The notes below the pieces were generated by a model that was not told the DNA's origin, ran no database searches, and saw only the letters and a list, made by a program, of their open reading frames with translations. Position numbers and translations under genes: made by a program. A stretch of 45,985 nt of DNA from Actinomycetales bacterium (GTDB lineage Bacteria; Actinomycetota; Actinomycetes; Actinomycetales; Dermatophilaceae): NCBI GenBank assembly GCA_016710645.1, contig JADJVI010000013.1, positions 1-45,985 of the forward strand, given 5' to 3'. Shown here in pieces: positions 23,625-32,889 of this stretch (position 1 is its first letter; each line of letters begins with the position of its first letter).

Positions 23625-26600
23625 TCACGGAGTGACCTGCTGCACGAGCACGTCGCCAGTGCCGACGACGACGTTGGCGCTGGTCGCGACCCGGACAGCG
23701 CCGAGCAACACCCGGCCGGGCGCCGGGACGGCACCGGCCGTCACCGTGACCGGCACAGTCCAGCTGGCCCCGCTGAGTCGCTCGGCATTGGTGTCGGTGA
23801 GAGAGACCGACCCGTATGCCGTGGCGGTCACGACGTCGACGTAGTTGTACGTCGTCGAGCCAGCCGGCACGGAATACCCATCGACGACGATGGTGTAGGT
23901 GCCCGGAGCGGCCGCGATCGTCACCGACTCCTCGCTATCGCCGTCCGCCGACTGCCCGGCCAGCGCACCCGAGGGTCCGTAGACGTAGAGGTCGAGGTCA
24001 GCAGCCGCATCGGAGGTCGACCCGATGGTGGCTCGCAAGGAGCTTGCCCCGGCCGGCACGGTGACCGTCGTGGTGTGCACCTGGCCGGTTTGAATCGTCG
24101 GCGTGGCCAGCAGCGCGCTGCCGAGGGTGCCACCGACCATCCGGCCGGTGAAGGTGCCGTAGATGTTCGTCGCCGTGGCGGACGCACTGACCGGAACGCC
24201 CACCTGGGCCGTCGGGATGACGATCGGGGTGACCGTCGCCCCGAGCACCGACGCGGTGATCGAGTACGGCGCCTCCAGCGCGTCAGAGGTGCGGCGCATC
24301 TCGACCGCGACCTCCCACACACCCGGCTGCGGGTTGCCCACGGTGCGACTCACCGCTGCTGCCGCGCTGCACTGCGTCGGGGTACCGGCACAGGTCGGCA
24401 CCGGCGGGTTGTACCAGTACGGCGTCGAGTTGGCGTCTATGCCCACGCCGTAGGGGTGGAAGCGCAGGAACCGGATCTGACCGGCCCCAGCCGCGGTCCC
24501 GCCTCCGGTGAGGTCGACCTTGAACGCCGGCGTGTTGGCCGGAACGTTGAAGAAGTAGCTCGTCGACTGGTTGCGGGCGATGGTGCCGCTCTTGGTCACG
24601 GCATACCCGTTGGCTGCGGTGAACTGCTCGGCCGCGACGACCGTGTTCATCGTCTGCGCCTCGACTCCGGGGTTGGCCGGGTCGTCCAGGTTGAGGATCG
24701 CCGAGTGGATCCCGACGCTCGCGGCCGTGACGGTGACCGGGAAGCTCACCGGGGTGTTGAGCGGCAGGGCCACCGAGCCGGCCGACGCGAAGGTGCCGTC
24801 GTTGCCGACCCACTTCACGGCATACGTGATCGTGCCGCCGCCACCGGAGGTGCGGGTGAAGGTGTAGGTGCGCACGAAGCTGTCGCCGGCCTTGACGCCC
24901 TCACGGTCGTAGATGCCGGTGCCGACGTTGGGCGTGGCGAGGAAGCCGGAGATCACGGTGTTGACCGCGACGCGAGCGCTCACATCGACGACCTTGGCCT
25001 GCGTGGCTAACAGCGACCAGGCACCGGGCACGTTCATCAACCCATTGCCCTGCTCGTAGGCCCCGTAGCCGTCGATGAACCGGGCGCTGGAGTTGATCGC
25101 CTGGCGCAACTGGGCGGGCTTGTACTGCGTGCCGGTCGCCTTGGCGGCCGAGACGAGCAGTGCAGCAGCGCCGGCAGCCTGCGGTGAGGCCATCGAGGTG
25201 CCGTTGAACATCGCGTAGCCCGGCGGGCAGTTGTACGGCAGGCATGCGCCGGCCGGACTCTGCCAGGTGGGGACCGTCGACACAGCCGATCCGGGGGCGA
25301 GGATCTGCGGCTTGAAGCCGCCGTCCTCACGGGGACCGCGCGAGGAGTACGGGTGGATGTTGTCGTCCTTGGTCGTCGACGAGCCGTAGTTGGCCTTCCA
25401 CGTGTCGTTGGTGATGTAAGAGCCGACACTCATGACCTTGGACGCGACTGACGGGTCACCGATGGTGTTGAGTCCAGCACCCGAGTTGCCCGCCGAGATG
25501 AACATCTGGACCTTGTAGGTCTCGATGAGCTTGTCGTAGAGCGCCGCGCGGGCGTTGTTGCCGTCGTTGAGCGCTGGCAGACCACCGATCGACATGTTGA
25601 TGACGTCGACATTCATCTGCTTAGCCGCGAGGATCATGCCTTCGAGCAGAGCGTGCGAGGTGCATCCGCCGACGAAGAGGCAGACCCGCACCGAGACCAG
25701 CTTGGCGCCCGGGGCCGCACCGGTCATCGCGCCACCGAACATGCCATTGGCGGCGGTGATGCCAGCAACGTGCGAGCCGTGCGCGCCGGAGACGATGCCG
25801 ATGTTGACGACCTTGTTCTTGCCGTCGGTCTGGACGACGAACGGCATACGGTCCTGGTATGCCGTGTCCGCCCGGTCCGTGCCGAAGTAGCCCACGTCGT
25901 AGCGGACCTTGTAGTCGGTCATGCCGGCCTCGTCAGCGAACGAACCGTTCTGGTTGGTGTCGACCCAGACCGTGTTGCTCGTGGTCTCCCAGAGGACCCC
26001 GAACAGGCCCGAGGATCCGGCGGGGTTGCCATCTCGGTTGACGTCGTTGCCGAGTTCGCCGCCGAGGTCGGGGTGGCGCTCGTTGAAGACGCCGAAGCGG
26101 TAGCTGCCCGCCTTGGGCGCGGTGTAGTTGACGCCACCGCTGGTGAACGCCGGCTTGGCGCTGACCTGAGTGCCCATCTGGATCCACGTCGGGTCGGAGT
26201 CGTTGTTGGCCGTCCCGGTGAAGGTCGGGTCGGTCGCGGTGACCCAGTCGATGATCTTGCGCTCACCGGTGGTCGTCGTCTGCAGCGCCGGGTGGGCCAG
26301 GTCGATGCCGGAGTCGATGATCGCGATCGTGGTGCCGCGCCCGTCCCACGTGGGGTGTGCCGTCACGAAGTCGACGGCCCCGGTGTCCCGGATCGGCATG
26401 TAGGGGTTGCTTTTGGGAGTCGATGCGTCAGGCGCCGCATAGGGCACCGGTCCGGTCTGGCCGTCGGGACGGGGGTCCTCGAGGGGGACGACCTCGTCGA
26501 CGTCGACCGCTTCGACGCCGGAGATGGCCGCAACCTGTGCTGCGGCAGCGAGCGGCACGGTGACCCGCAGGTAGCCGATCGCGTCGTCGCGGTATCCGAC

Positions 26601-26855
26601 GGTGCCGCCCAACGCGGCAACGGCTGTGGCGACCTTGGAATTCTGGTTGGTGCCGGTCGAGACGATGAGCGTGACCGTCTTCTTGCCCTGCACCTTGGCT
26701 TGGGCGAGCAACTCGCGGTCGTGCTTGCCGAGCCCGTTGTCACCCGCAGGACCCGGCGAACCGGGTGCGGCGAACGCCGTGGGCGCGACGAGAGCAAGGG
26801 AGAGCGCTGCCACTCCGGTCAGGGCAGCGAGCGCGCGTGAGCGCAGTGGTCTCAT
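23625..26855 (-). CDS. Large secreted subtilisin-family (S8) serine protease
   Basis: 1076 residues from ATG 26855, where a signal peptide starts (MRPLRSRALAALTGVAALSL, cleavage after AFAA). An I9-like propeptide runs to about residue 125. The triad is Asp181 (IAIIDSGIDLAHP), His359 (GAHGSHVAGI) and Ser554 (FNGTSMASPQAAG). Asp and His are 178 residues apart, far more than in subtilisin; the insert has calcium-loop-like DVNRDGNPAG and DTNQNGSFADE. A long insertion at this place is known in tripeptidyl-peptidase II-type subtilases. The C-terminal half is beta-rich, ending in a PPC-like domain (DLDLYVYGPSGALAGQ). Extracellular protein digestion is likely. Confidence 0.93.
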   Translation of the reverse strand: MRPLRSRALAALTGVAALSLALVAPTAFAAPGSPGPAGDNGLGKHDRELLAQAKVQGKKTVTLIVSTGTNQNSKVATAVAALGGTVGYRDDAIGYLRVTVPLAAAAQVAAISGVEAVDVDEVVPLEDPRPDGQTGPVPYAAPDASTPKSNPYMPIRDTGAVDFVTAHPTWDGRGTTIAIIDSGIDLAHPALQTTTTGERKIIDWVTATDPTFTGTANNDSDPTWIQMGTQVSAKPAFTSGGVNYTAPKAGSYRFGVFNERHPDLGGELGNDVNRDGNPAGSSGLFGVLWETTSNTVWVDTNQNGSFADEAGMTDYKVRYDVGYFGTDRADTAYQDRMPFVVQTDGKNKVVNIGIVSGAHGSHVAGITAANGMFGGAMTGAAPGAKLVSVRVCLFVGGCTSHALLEGMILAAKQMNVDVINMSIGGLPALNDGNNARAALYDKLIETYKVQMFISAGNSGAGLNTIGDPSVASKVMSVGSYITNDTWKANYGSSTTKDDNIHPYSSRGPREDGGFKPQILAPGSAVSTVPTWQSPAGACLPYNCPPGYAMFNGTSMASPQAAGAAALLVSAAKATGTQYKPAQLRQAINSSARFIDGYGAYEQGNGLMNVPGAWSLLATQAKVVDVSARVAVNTVISGFLATPNVGTGIYDREGVKAGDSFVRTYTFTRTSGGGGTITYAVKWVGNDGTFASAGSVALPLNTPVSFPVTVTAASVGIHSAILNLDDPANPGVEAQTMNTVVAAEQFTAANGYAVTKSGTIARNQSTSYFFNVPANTPAFKVDLTGGGTAAGAGQIRFLRFHPYGVGIDANSTPYWYNPPVPTCAGTPTQCSAAAAVSRTVGNPQPGVWEVAVEMRRTSDALEAPYSITASVLGATVTPIVIPTAQVGVPVSASATATNIYGTFTGRMVGGTLGSALLATPTIQTGQVHTTTVTVPAGASSLRATIGSTSDAAADLDLYVYGPSGALAGQSADGDSEESVTIAAAPGTYTIVVDGYSVPAGSTTYNYVDVVTATAYGSVSLTDTNAERLSGASWTVPVTVTAGAVPAPGRVLLGAVRVATSANVVVGTGDVLVQQVTP

Positions 26856-27103
26856 GAATGTGAACCCTTCGCGTGCGAGGCCCCGAACGACGTGACCGCC
26901 ACCTCTGCTCCGGAGTGTGTCCCACGCCACGGCCTTTAAACAGGCTCCTGTCGAGAATCTTTACCAAGTTTTGGAGCTTTGAGCGTGGTTCTTGCGGGCA
27001 ACCGGGGCCAATCCGGCATACCGCATCCTGGCTGGCCGGCCAGACCAAGCCACCGCCCGCTGGGCATCCGACGGGGCGATAAGGCGACGTGACCGCAGAT
27101 GCG
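26856..27103. other. Upstream region of the subtilase gene
   Basis: 248 bases between the amidohydrolase 3' end and the protease start, noticeably AT-richer than the surroundings around 26930-26985 (TTTAAA, TTTACCAAGTTTTGG). The AT-rich part very likely holds the protease promoter on the minus strand. I could not fix a convincing -35/-10 pair. One GTATGCCG copy lies at 27014. Confidence 0.45.
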
Positions 27104-28189
27104 TCAGACGGTGCGGCCGCGCAGCACGATGGTTCCGGGCGAGCCGAGGGCCCGCAGGTCGGCCCGGGGATCGGCGTCGTAGACCACCAGGTCGGCCGGG
27201 TCGCCCTCCTCCAGGCCAGGCCGGCCGAGCCACGCCCGCGCTCCCCAGGAGGCCGCCGAGAGGACCTCCAGTGGCGACAACCCCGCCTCAGCCAGCTCCA
27301 GCGCCTCCTGGGCGACCAGGCCGTGCGGGAGAGATCCGCCGGCGTCGGTGCCGACGTAGATCGGCACGCCGGCCTCGTGAGCGCGACGGATGGTCTCGTA
27401 GCGGCGGGCGTGCAGATCGAGCATGTGCGCGGCATACTGCGGGAACTTCTCAGCCGCTGGCGCCGCGATCTGCGGGAAGGTCGTGATGTTGACCAGCGTG
27501 GGCACGATGGCGATCCCCTGCGCGGCAAAGGCACGCGTGGACTCCTCGTCCAGCCCGGTGGCGTGCTCGATGCAATCGGTGCCGGCCGCCGCGAAGTCGT
27601 GCAGCGACTCTTCACCGAAGCAGTGCGCGGTCACCCGAGCACCTTCCTCGTGGGCGGCTGCGACGGCCGCGATGACGGCCTCCCGCGGCCAGCACGGTGC
27701 GAGGTCGCCGCAGTCGCGGTCGATCCAGTCACCGACGAGCTTGACCCACCCGTCGCCGCGGCGAGCCTCCATCCGCACGTGCGCGACCAACTCGTCGGGC
27801 TCGATCTCGTGGGCGAAATTGCGGATATACCGCCGCGTGCGCGCAATGTGCTTGCCGGCCCGCACGATTCGCGGCAGGTCCTCGCGGTCGTCGATCCAGT
27901 GTGTGTCGGCCGGAGATCCGGCGTCGCGGATGAGCAGCGTGCCAGCAGCTCGGTCGGTCAGCGCCTGGGTCTCGCTGGTGGCGTCGTCGACCGGCCCGTT
28001 GCGGTCCAGGCCTACGTGGCAGTGCGCGTCGACCAGGCCCGGCAGAGCCCAGCCCCGCACCGTCTGGACGTCGGCCCCGGAGGTGACCGGGGCGGCATAC
28101 GAGACCCGCCCGTCGATCACCCAGCACTCGGGGCGGCTCTCCTGCGCGGAGACCAGCACCTCACCGACGATGTGCAGCACCGTTGCCAT
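27104..28189 (-). CDS. Amidohydrolase-family protein
   Basis: 361 residues from ATG 28189. TIM-barrel metal hydrolase of the imidazolonepropionase/dipeptidase-like type. The metal-binding HxH is in GLVDAHCHVGLD, further ligands in RVTAHCFGEES and DCIEHATGLD, and the aspartate in YVGTDAGGSLPHG. The C-terminal WGARAWLGRPGLEEGDPADL is the strand that closes the small beta domain. The substrate is unknown. It is divergent from the alpha/beta hydrolase at 28286, and both may act in catabolism of scavenged compounds. Confidence 0.92.
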   Translation of the reverse strand: MATVLHIVGEVLVSAQESRPECWVIDGRVSYAAPVTSGADVQTVRGWALPGLVDAHCHVGLDRNGPVDDATSETQALTDRAAGTLLIRDAGSPADTHWIDDREDLPRIVRAGKHIARTRRYIRNFAHEIEPDELVAHVRMEARRGDGWVKLVGDWIDRDCGDLAPCWPREAVIAAVAAAHEEGARVTAHCFGEESLHDFAAAGTDCIEHATGLDEESTRAFAAQGIAIVPTLVNITTFPQIAAPAAEKFPQYAAHMLDLHARRYETIRRAHEAGVPIYVGTDAGGSLPHGLVAQEALELAEAGLSPLEVLSAASWGARAWLGRPGLEEGDPADLVVYDADPRADLRALGSPGTIVLRGRTV

Positions 28190-28285
28190 GGGCCGCACTC
28201 TACTCACGCGGATCCGCGGCTCAACGGCTCGCCGGCACCCGCGCTGCGGCTTGCGCGCATGGGCGCACCCGCACAAGCTGTCGGT

Positions 28286-29167
28286 ATGCCGTTCCTCCCA
28301 CTTCCCGACGGCCGTCACCTCGACGTCCTGGTCACCGGTCCCGACGACGGGATTCCGTTGGTCTTCCAGCACGGGACACCTGGAGCCGTGACTCCGGCCC
28401 CGGCCCTCGCTCGGGCCGCCCACGACCACGGACTGCGGATGGTCACTTTCTCGCGGGCGGGCTATGGCACCTCCACCCGTCAGCCGGGGCGATCGGTCGC
28501 CGACGCCGCCGCCGACGTTGCGGCCATCCTCGACTGGCTCGGGTCACCACGCTGCCTCACCGCTGGCTGGTCAGGCGGTGGACCGCACGCCCTCGCGACC
28601 GCCGCTGGCCTGCCGGATCGGGTCGATGCCGTGCTCGTCATCGCCGGGGTAGGCCCGTTCGGTGAGGCGTCGTTGGACTTCCTCGCTGGCATGGGGCAGG
28701 ACAACCTCGACGAGTTCGGTGCCGCGTTGGCGTCCGAGTCCGAGGTGCGCGATTTCCTGGAGGCGCAGGCTCCCGGGTTGCGGGCGGCGCAGGCCGCTGA
28801 CCTCGTCGCGGAGATGGGCTCCTTGCTGCCGGAGGTCGACCGGGCGGTGCTCAGCGACGAGTTCGGCGACTTCCTCGTGGCCAGCTTCCGTGAGGCGCTG
28901 CGGGTAAGCGTCGATGGCTGGATCGATGACGACCTGGCCTTCACCCGGCCGTGGGGCTTCGACCTCGCCGACGTCGTGGCCCCCGTGTCGCTCTGGCAGG
29001 GCTCAGCCGACCTCATGGTGCCCTTCGCCCACGGCACATGGCTGGCCGAGCGACTGCCCTTGGTCTACCCGCACCTACTGCCCGGTGAGGGCCACCTGTC
29101 GATCGCGGTCGGCATGGCCGAAGCGATGGTGGCCGAGATTGTCGCCCTGGCCGAGCAGCCCGACTGA
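28286..29167 (+). CDS. Alpha/beta-fold hydrolase
   Basis: 293 residues from ATG 28286; an ATG at 28259 would add nine residues. The nucleophile elbow is GWSGGGPHAL (Ser in GxSxG), preceded by FQHGTPGAV (oxyanion region) and SRAGYGTSTR. The acid is probably in WQGSADLMVPF and the histidine in LPGEGHLSIAV, so the triad looks complete. The substrate is unknown. Its start codon falls inside a GTATGCCG copy (the ATG of the motif is the start), an unusual coincidence. Confidence 0.9.
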   Translation: MPFLPLPDGRHLDVLVTGPDDGIPLVFQHGTPGAVTPAPALARAAHDHGLRMVTFSRAGYGTSTRQPGRSVADAAADVAAILDWLGSPRCLTAGWSGGGPHALATAAGLPDRVDAVLVIAGVGPFGEASLDFLAGMGQDNLDEFGAALASESEVRDFLEAQAPGLRAAQAADLVAEMGSLLPEVDRAVLSDEFGDFLVASFREALRVSVDGWIDDDLAFTRPWGFDLADVVAPVSLWQGSADLMVPFAHGTWLAERLPLVYPHLLPGEGHLSIAVGMAEAMVAEIVALAEQPD

Positions 29168-29188
29168 CCTCCGGAGACTGGGTCTCCC

Positions 29189-30013
29189 TCAGCGCGGGCG
29201 CGCGGTGAGGAACCGCCGCAGGATCTCGATGGTGACCTCCGGCTGATCGGAGTGCACCCAGTGCGCAGCATCCTTGATGGTGACCTGACGCACCTTGGGG
29301 AAGAGCGCACGCATCGGCTCTACGTCATGTGCGGCTACATAGGGCGACTGGCCGCCGGCGATCCAGATCACCGGCCCCTCATACGGCGGGTATGCCGTGG
29401 CGTCCACCGCTGGCCAGCCCGCGACACTGCGTTGTCCGGTCCCGGCCTGCGCCAGGACGTCGAAGTTGACCTGCCAGCTCCAGGTGTGGCCATGGCGACG
29501 AAGGTTCTGCAAGAGGAAGGCCCGCACTGACGGCACCGGCACGACCGGGGCCAGGAGCGCATCAGCCTCAGCGCGACTGGTCAGCGTGTCCAGCGGCAGC
29601 GCCTGCATCGCGGCGATGTAGTCGAGGTACCAGTGGTGCGAGCGGTAGTGGCGTGGGGCGATGTCGACGACGGCGAGCCTCTCGATGAGGTCTGGCTGTG
29701 CCAGCGCGACGAGCATCGACACCTTGCCGCCGAGCGAGTGGCCGACCAGGGTCCAGCGCTCGCCGGGGGCCAGGCTGCGCAGCGTGGCGGCAACCTGCGC
29801 GGCATACGACTGCAGGGAGAAGTGGTCGCTCCACGGCGAGCGCCCGTGGTCGGGCAGGTCGATAAGCGTCGCGCGGGCGCCCGTGCCGTCCTCGCCGACC
29901 AGGGCCTTGGCGACCTGCGTCCAGTTGCGTCCCTGGCCAAACAGACCATGGCAGAACGCGATTCGTGGACCTGACACCCCGAGGTCGAGGTGGTGCAGCC
30001 GCCTGGTCACCAT
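29189..30013 (-). CDS. Alpha/beta-fold hydrolase, YbfF-like esterase
   Basis: 274 residues from ATG 30013. Oxyanion segment CHGLFGQGRNWTQVA, IDLPDHGRSPWSDHFSLQSY, nucleophile elbow LVGHSLGGKVSMLVAL, the acid near PVIWIAGGQSPYV, and the catalytic His in IKDAAHWVHSDQPE. The pattern matches the YbfF/ABHD11-like acyl-ester hydrolases. It converges with the other alpha/beta hydrolase, with 21 bases between stops, but is not closely related to it. Two GTATGCCG copies are present. Confidence 0.92.
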   Translation of the reverse strand: MVTRRLHHLDLGVSGPRIAFCHGLFGQGRNWTQVAKALVGEDGTGARATLIDLPDHGRSPWSDHFSLQSYAAQVAATLRSLAPGERWTLVGHSLGGKVSMLVALAQPDLIERLAVVDIAPRHYRSHHWYLDYIAAMQALPLDTLTSRAEADALLAPVVPVPSVRAFLLQNLRRHGHTWSWQVNFDVLAQAGTGQRSVAGWPAVDATAYPPYEGPVIWIAGGQSPYVAAHDVEPMRALFPKVRQVTIKDAAHWVHSDQPEVTIEILRRFLTARPR

Positions 30014-30076
30014 GACCGCGACGATACCCGCCCACCGCGTCGCCCCTCGCTGCACCTGATCCTGCAGATGATCCGG

Positions 30077-30108
30077 CGTTTGGTACTGGGATTCCGATAC
30101 CAAACGCC
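30077..30108. promoter_or_regulatory. Perfect 10-bp inverted repeat, possible operator
   Basis: GCGTTTGGTA at 30077-30086 and its exact complement TACCAAACGC at 30099-30108 are separated by 12 bases. It lies 63 bases upstream of the start of the YbfF-like hydrolase gene, in the divergent gap towards the decayed AbiEi-type gene. Unlike other hairpins in the window it is moderately AT-rich and lies at a promoter, which fits a repressor binding site, for example of the TetR type. The regulator is unknown. Confidence 0.55.
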
Positions 30109-30230
30109 AGTTCATCGGCAGGTTCTCATCGTCCACAACCCAAGAAGGGCCGTCACACGATCCACAGCGGACGACCGCGCCCTGCAACTCGCCGCCGTCA
30201 TCCGCGACCGTCGTCTGGTGACCCTTCCAG

Positions 30231-31187
30231 ATGAGGTTCGTGAGTCGCCGAGCACCAGCTCGGTCTGGTGAGCCGGGCGCAGTTCCAGGCTGCGGGTGTC
30301 AGCCGGTCGACGCTGCAGTGGCACGTCGGACGCCACTGGCCCGTGGTCTTGCCCGGCGTCTATGCCCTCAACAGGGGTGGGCTCTCGGTGACCCAACGTC
30401 AGGTCGCCGGGCTGCTCTATGCCGGGCCTAGTGCGGTGCTCCGGGGGCTGACGGCCGCTCGGGCTTGGGGAATCACGGCCGCAGACTCTTCCGGGCGGGT
30501 CCACGTCACCGTGGCCTCGCCGGCCCGGTCGCGACGACTGGGCTGGCTGGAGGTGGCGGCAACCACCATCCCCGATCCACGGATCGAGGTGCGCGGGCCA
30601 CTCGTCCTGCCATCGCCAGCTCGGGCCGTGGTCGACGCCTGTGCAGAGGTGGATATCACCGACCAGGCCGAGGCTATGGCCATCGAAGCGGTGCGTCGCC
30701 GCCTGGTGACCTGGGACGACCTCGCCCACGCCTTCTACCTGCGCAATCGTCGCGGATCGGCGGTCATTCGGCGCGCGCTCGATGCCGCAGCAACCGGAGC
30801 CTGGTCACGACCCGAGGCCGTGTTGTTGGCGGCGATCGAGGCATCCACGGTCCTGCCGCGCCCGTGGGCCAACCCCCGACTCATCCACTAACCGACCGGT
30901 CAGCGCTTGCTCACTCCAGATGTGTGGTTCGACGACGTGGCCATGGCTGTCATGGTCCACTCTCTCGACAGTTCCACAGTGCTCCGGGGGACTGGGATAT
31001 GACGGTCGCGCGGGATGCCCAGCTCACCGAGTGTGGCGTGATCGTCGTGGGAACGACCCCCAACCGCATCTACCGCGACATCGACTCGGTCATCGGGCGA
31101 ATTCACCGCACGTATGCCGTCGCCAGCTCGCGCCCGCGACCCGCAGTCAGCGCGATTCGGCAGCCGGTGATCCCGCAATCGAGGTGA
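30231..31187 (+). pseudogene. Decayed AbiEi-type (type IV antitoxin-like) protein gene
   Basis: The longest intact frame (30268-30891) reads LVSRAQFQAAGVSRSTLQWH, VLPGVYALNRGG, PSPARAVVDACAE: the winged-helix N-terminus and middle of an AbiEi-like protein. Reading on past a TAA at 30889-30891 in the same frame gives RLLTPDVWFDDVAMAVMVHS. A CT duplication near 30961 then shifts the frame to RQFHSAPGDWDMTVARDAQL and the family C-terminus at 31187. At the 5' end, VAEHQLG just before LVSR also lacks an in-frame start. Three lesions, one a plain nonsense codon, indicate a true pseudogene, though some could be sequence errors. Confidence 0.75.
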
Positions 31188-31221
31188 TGCGACGCGCCGA
31201 GCGAAACCGTGACCTGACCGG

Positions 31222-32847
31222 TCAGCGGCCGAGGAACTTCTCGAAGCCCTTGGGGAGGTTGGCCGGGTCCAGGCCCGCGCCCGCTGCGCCAGCCGCGCCC
31301 CCGCCGCCTGCCGGGCCACCCGGCATACCGAAGGCATTTCCTACTGCCGCGGCGCGGGTTTCGGCAGCCTTCTGCGCCGCCGCCCGCTCCTCCGCGGCCC
31401 GCTTGGCGGGGTTGCCACTCTTCGCCTTCTTGCGCGCCGGGGCCGCCTTGGCCTTGCGCATCCCGGGCAGGCCCGGCATACCGGGAATGCCACCGCCGCC
31501 TCCGCGGGCGAGGGACTTCATCATCTTCTGGGCCTGGCCGAAGCGCTCCAAGAGCTGGTTGACGTCGCTGACGTGCATGCCCGACCCGCGGGCGATCCGG
31601 GCTCGGCGCGACCCGTTGATCTGCTTCGGATGGGTGCGCTCAAAGGGGGTCATCGAGCGGACCATGGCCTCGACCCGGTCGAACTCGCGCTCGTCGAAGG
31701 CGTCGAGCTGGGCGCGCATCTGCTGCATCCCGGGCATCATCCCGAGCATCGCCTTGAAGTTGCCCATCCGCTTGATGGCGGCCATTTGCTCGAGGAAGTC
31801 GTCGAAGGTGAAGTCCTCTTCGGCGAGGAATTTGCGGGCCATCTCGTCGGCCTGGCGCTTGTCGAACGCCTTCTCAGCCTGCTCGATGAGGGTGAGGATG
31901 TCGCCCATGTCGAGGATCCGCCCGGCCATCCGGTCGGGGTGGAAGACCTCGAAGTCCTTGACCTGCTCGCCGGTTGAGCTGAACATGATCGGCCGGCCGG
32001 TGACCTTAGCGACCGACAGCGCCGCACCACCGCGGGCGTCACCATCGAGCTTGGACAGCACGACACCGGTGAAGCCGACGCCCTCCTGGAAGGCGACCGC
32101 AGTGTCGACCGCGGCCTGACCGATCATCGCGTCGATGACGAAGAGGATCTCGTCGGGGGCGACCGCGTCGCGGATGTTGCCGGCCTGCGCCATGAGATTG
32201 GCGTCGACGGCCAGGCGGCCGGCGGTGTCGATGATGACGACGTCGTGCAACGCCTGGCGGGCCTTGTCGAGCCCGAGCCGCGCGACGGAGACCGGGTCGC
32301 CATAGGACTGGGTGCCTTCGCCCGATGAGCCGACGGCGTCGTGGCCGAAGACATTGCCGCGCTCGGGCGCAAAGACCGGCACCCCGGCGCGCTCCGCCAC
32401 GACCTGCAGCTGGGTGACGGCGTTGGGACGCTGCAGGTCAGCGGCGACGAGCAGCGGGGTGTGGCCCTGATCCTTGAGCCACTTGCCGAGCTTGCCGGCA
32501 AGGGTGGTCTTACCCGAACCCTGCAGACCGACGAGCATGATGACCGTCGGCGGGTTCTTGGCGAACTGGATGGTGCGGGTCTGCCCGCCGAGGATCTCGA
32601 CGAGCTCCTCGTTGACGATCTTGACGACCTGCTGGGCCGGGTTGAGGGCCTGGTTGACCTCGGCGCCGAGTGCCCGCTCGCGGATCGCACCGACGAAGCT
32701 CTTGACGACCGGCAGCGCCACGTCGGCGTCGAGCAACGCCATGCGGATGTCGCGCAGCGTCGTGTTGATGTCGTGCTCGGTCAGCCGACCCTTGCCCCGG
32801 AGGTTGCGGAAGGTGGCGGACAGCCGGTCAGACAGAGAGTTGAACAC
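31222..32847 (-). CDS. ffh: Signal recognition particle protein Ffh (SRP54)
   Basis: 541 residues. N domain (MFNSLSDRLSATFRNLRGKG), GTPase domain with GLQGSGKT at 107-114, VIIDTAGRLAVD, and LSKLDGDARGGAAL, then the methionine-rich M domain (MGNFKAMLGMMPGMQQMRAQ; GSGMHVSDVNQLLERFGQAQ) that holds signal sequences and 4.5S RNA. The C-terminal tail is long, Gly/Ala/Lys-rich and low-complexity; both GTATGCCG copies fall there, each encoding Gly-Met-Pro, and none in the conserved part. It works with FtsY (39003) in membrane targeting. Confidence 0.97.
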   Translation of the reverse strand: MFNSLSDRLSATFRNLRGKGRLTEHDINTTLRDIRMALLDADVALPVVKSFVGAIRERALGAEVNQALNPAQQVVKIVNEELVEILGGQTRTIQFAKNPPTVIMLVGLQGSGKTTLAGKLGKWLKDQGHTPLLVAADLQRPNAVTQLQVVAERAGVPVFAPERGNVFGHDAVGSSGEGTQSYGDPVSVARLGLDKARQALHDVVIIDTAGRLAVDANLMAQAGNIRDAVAPDEILFVIDAMIGQAAVDTAVAFQEGVGFTGVVLSKLDGDARGGAALSVAKVTGRPIMFSSTGEQVKDFEVFHPDRMAGRILDMGDILTLIEQAEKAFDKRQADEMARKFLAEEDFTFDDFLEQMAAIKRMGNFKAMLGMMPGMQQMRAQLDAFDEREFDRVEAMVRSMTPFERTHPKQINGSRRARIARGSGMHVSDVNQLLERFGQAQKMMKSLARGGGGGIPGMPGLPGMRKAKAAPARKKAKSGNPAKRAAEERAAAQKAAETRAAAVGNAFGMPGGPAGGGGAAGAAGAGLDPANLPKGFEKFLGR

Positions 32848-32889
32848 CGGGAAACCTTACCTGTCGGACCTGGCGGTTAGCCTGCGCAC

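Noticed and set aside
28259..28286. Earlier ATG at 28259 for the alpha/beta hydrolase
   Set aside because: The domain starts just after 28286 and the extra nine residues add no recognised element, though the earlier start cannot be excluded.
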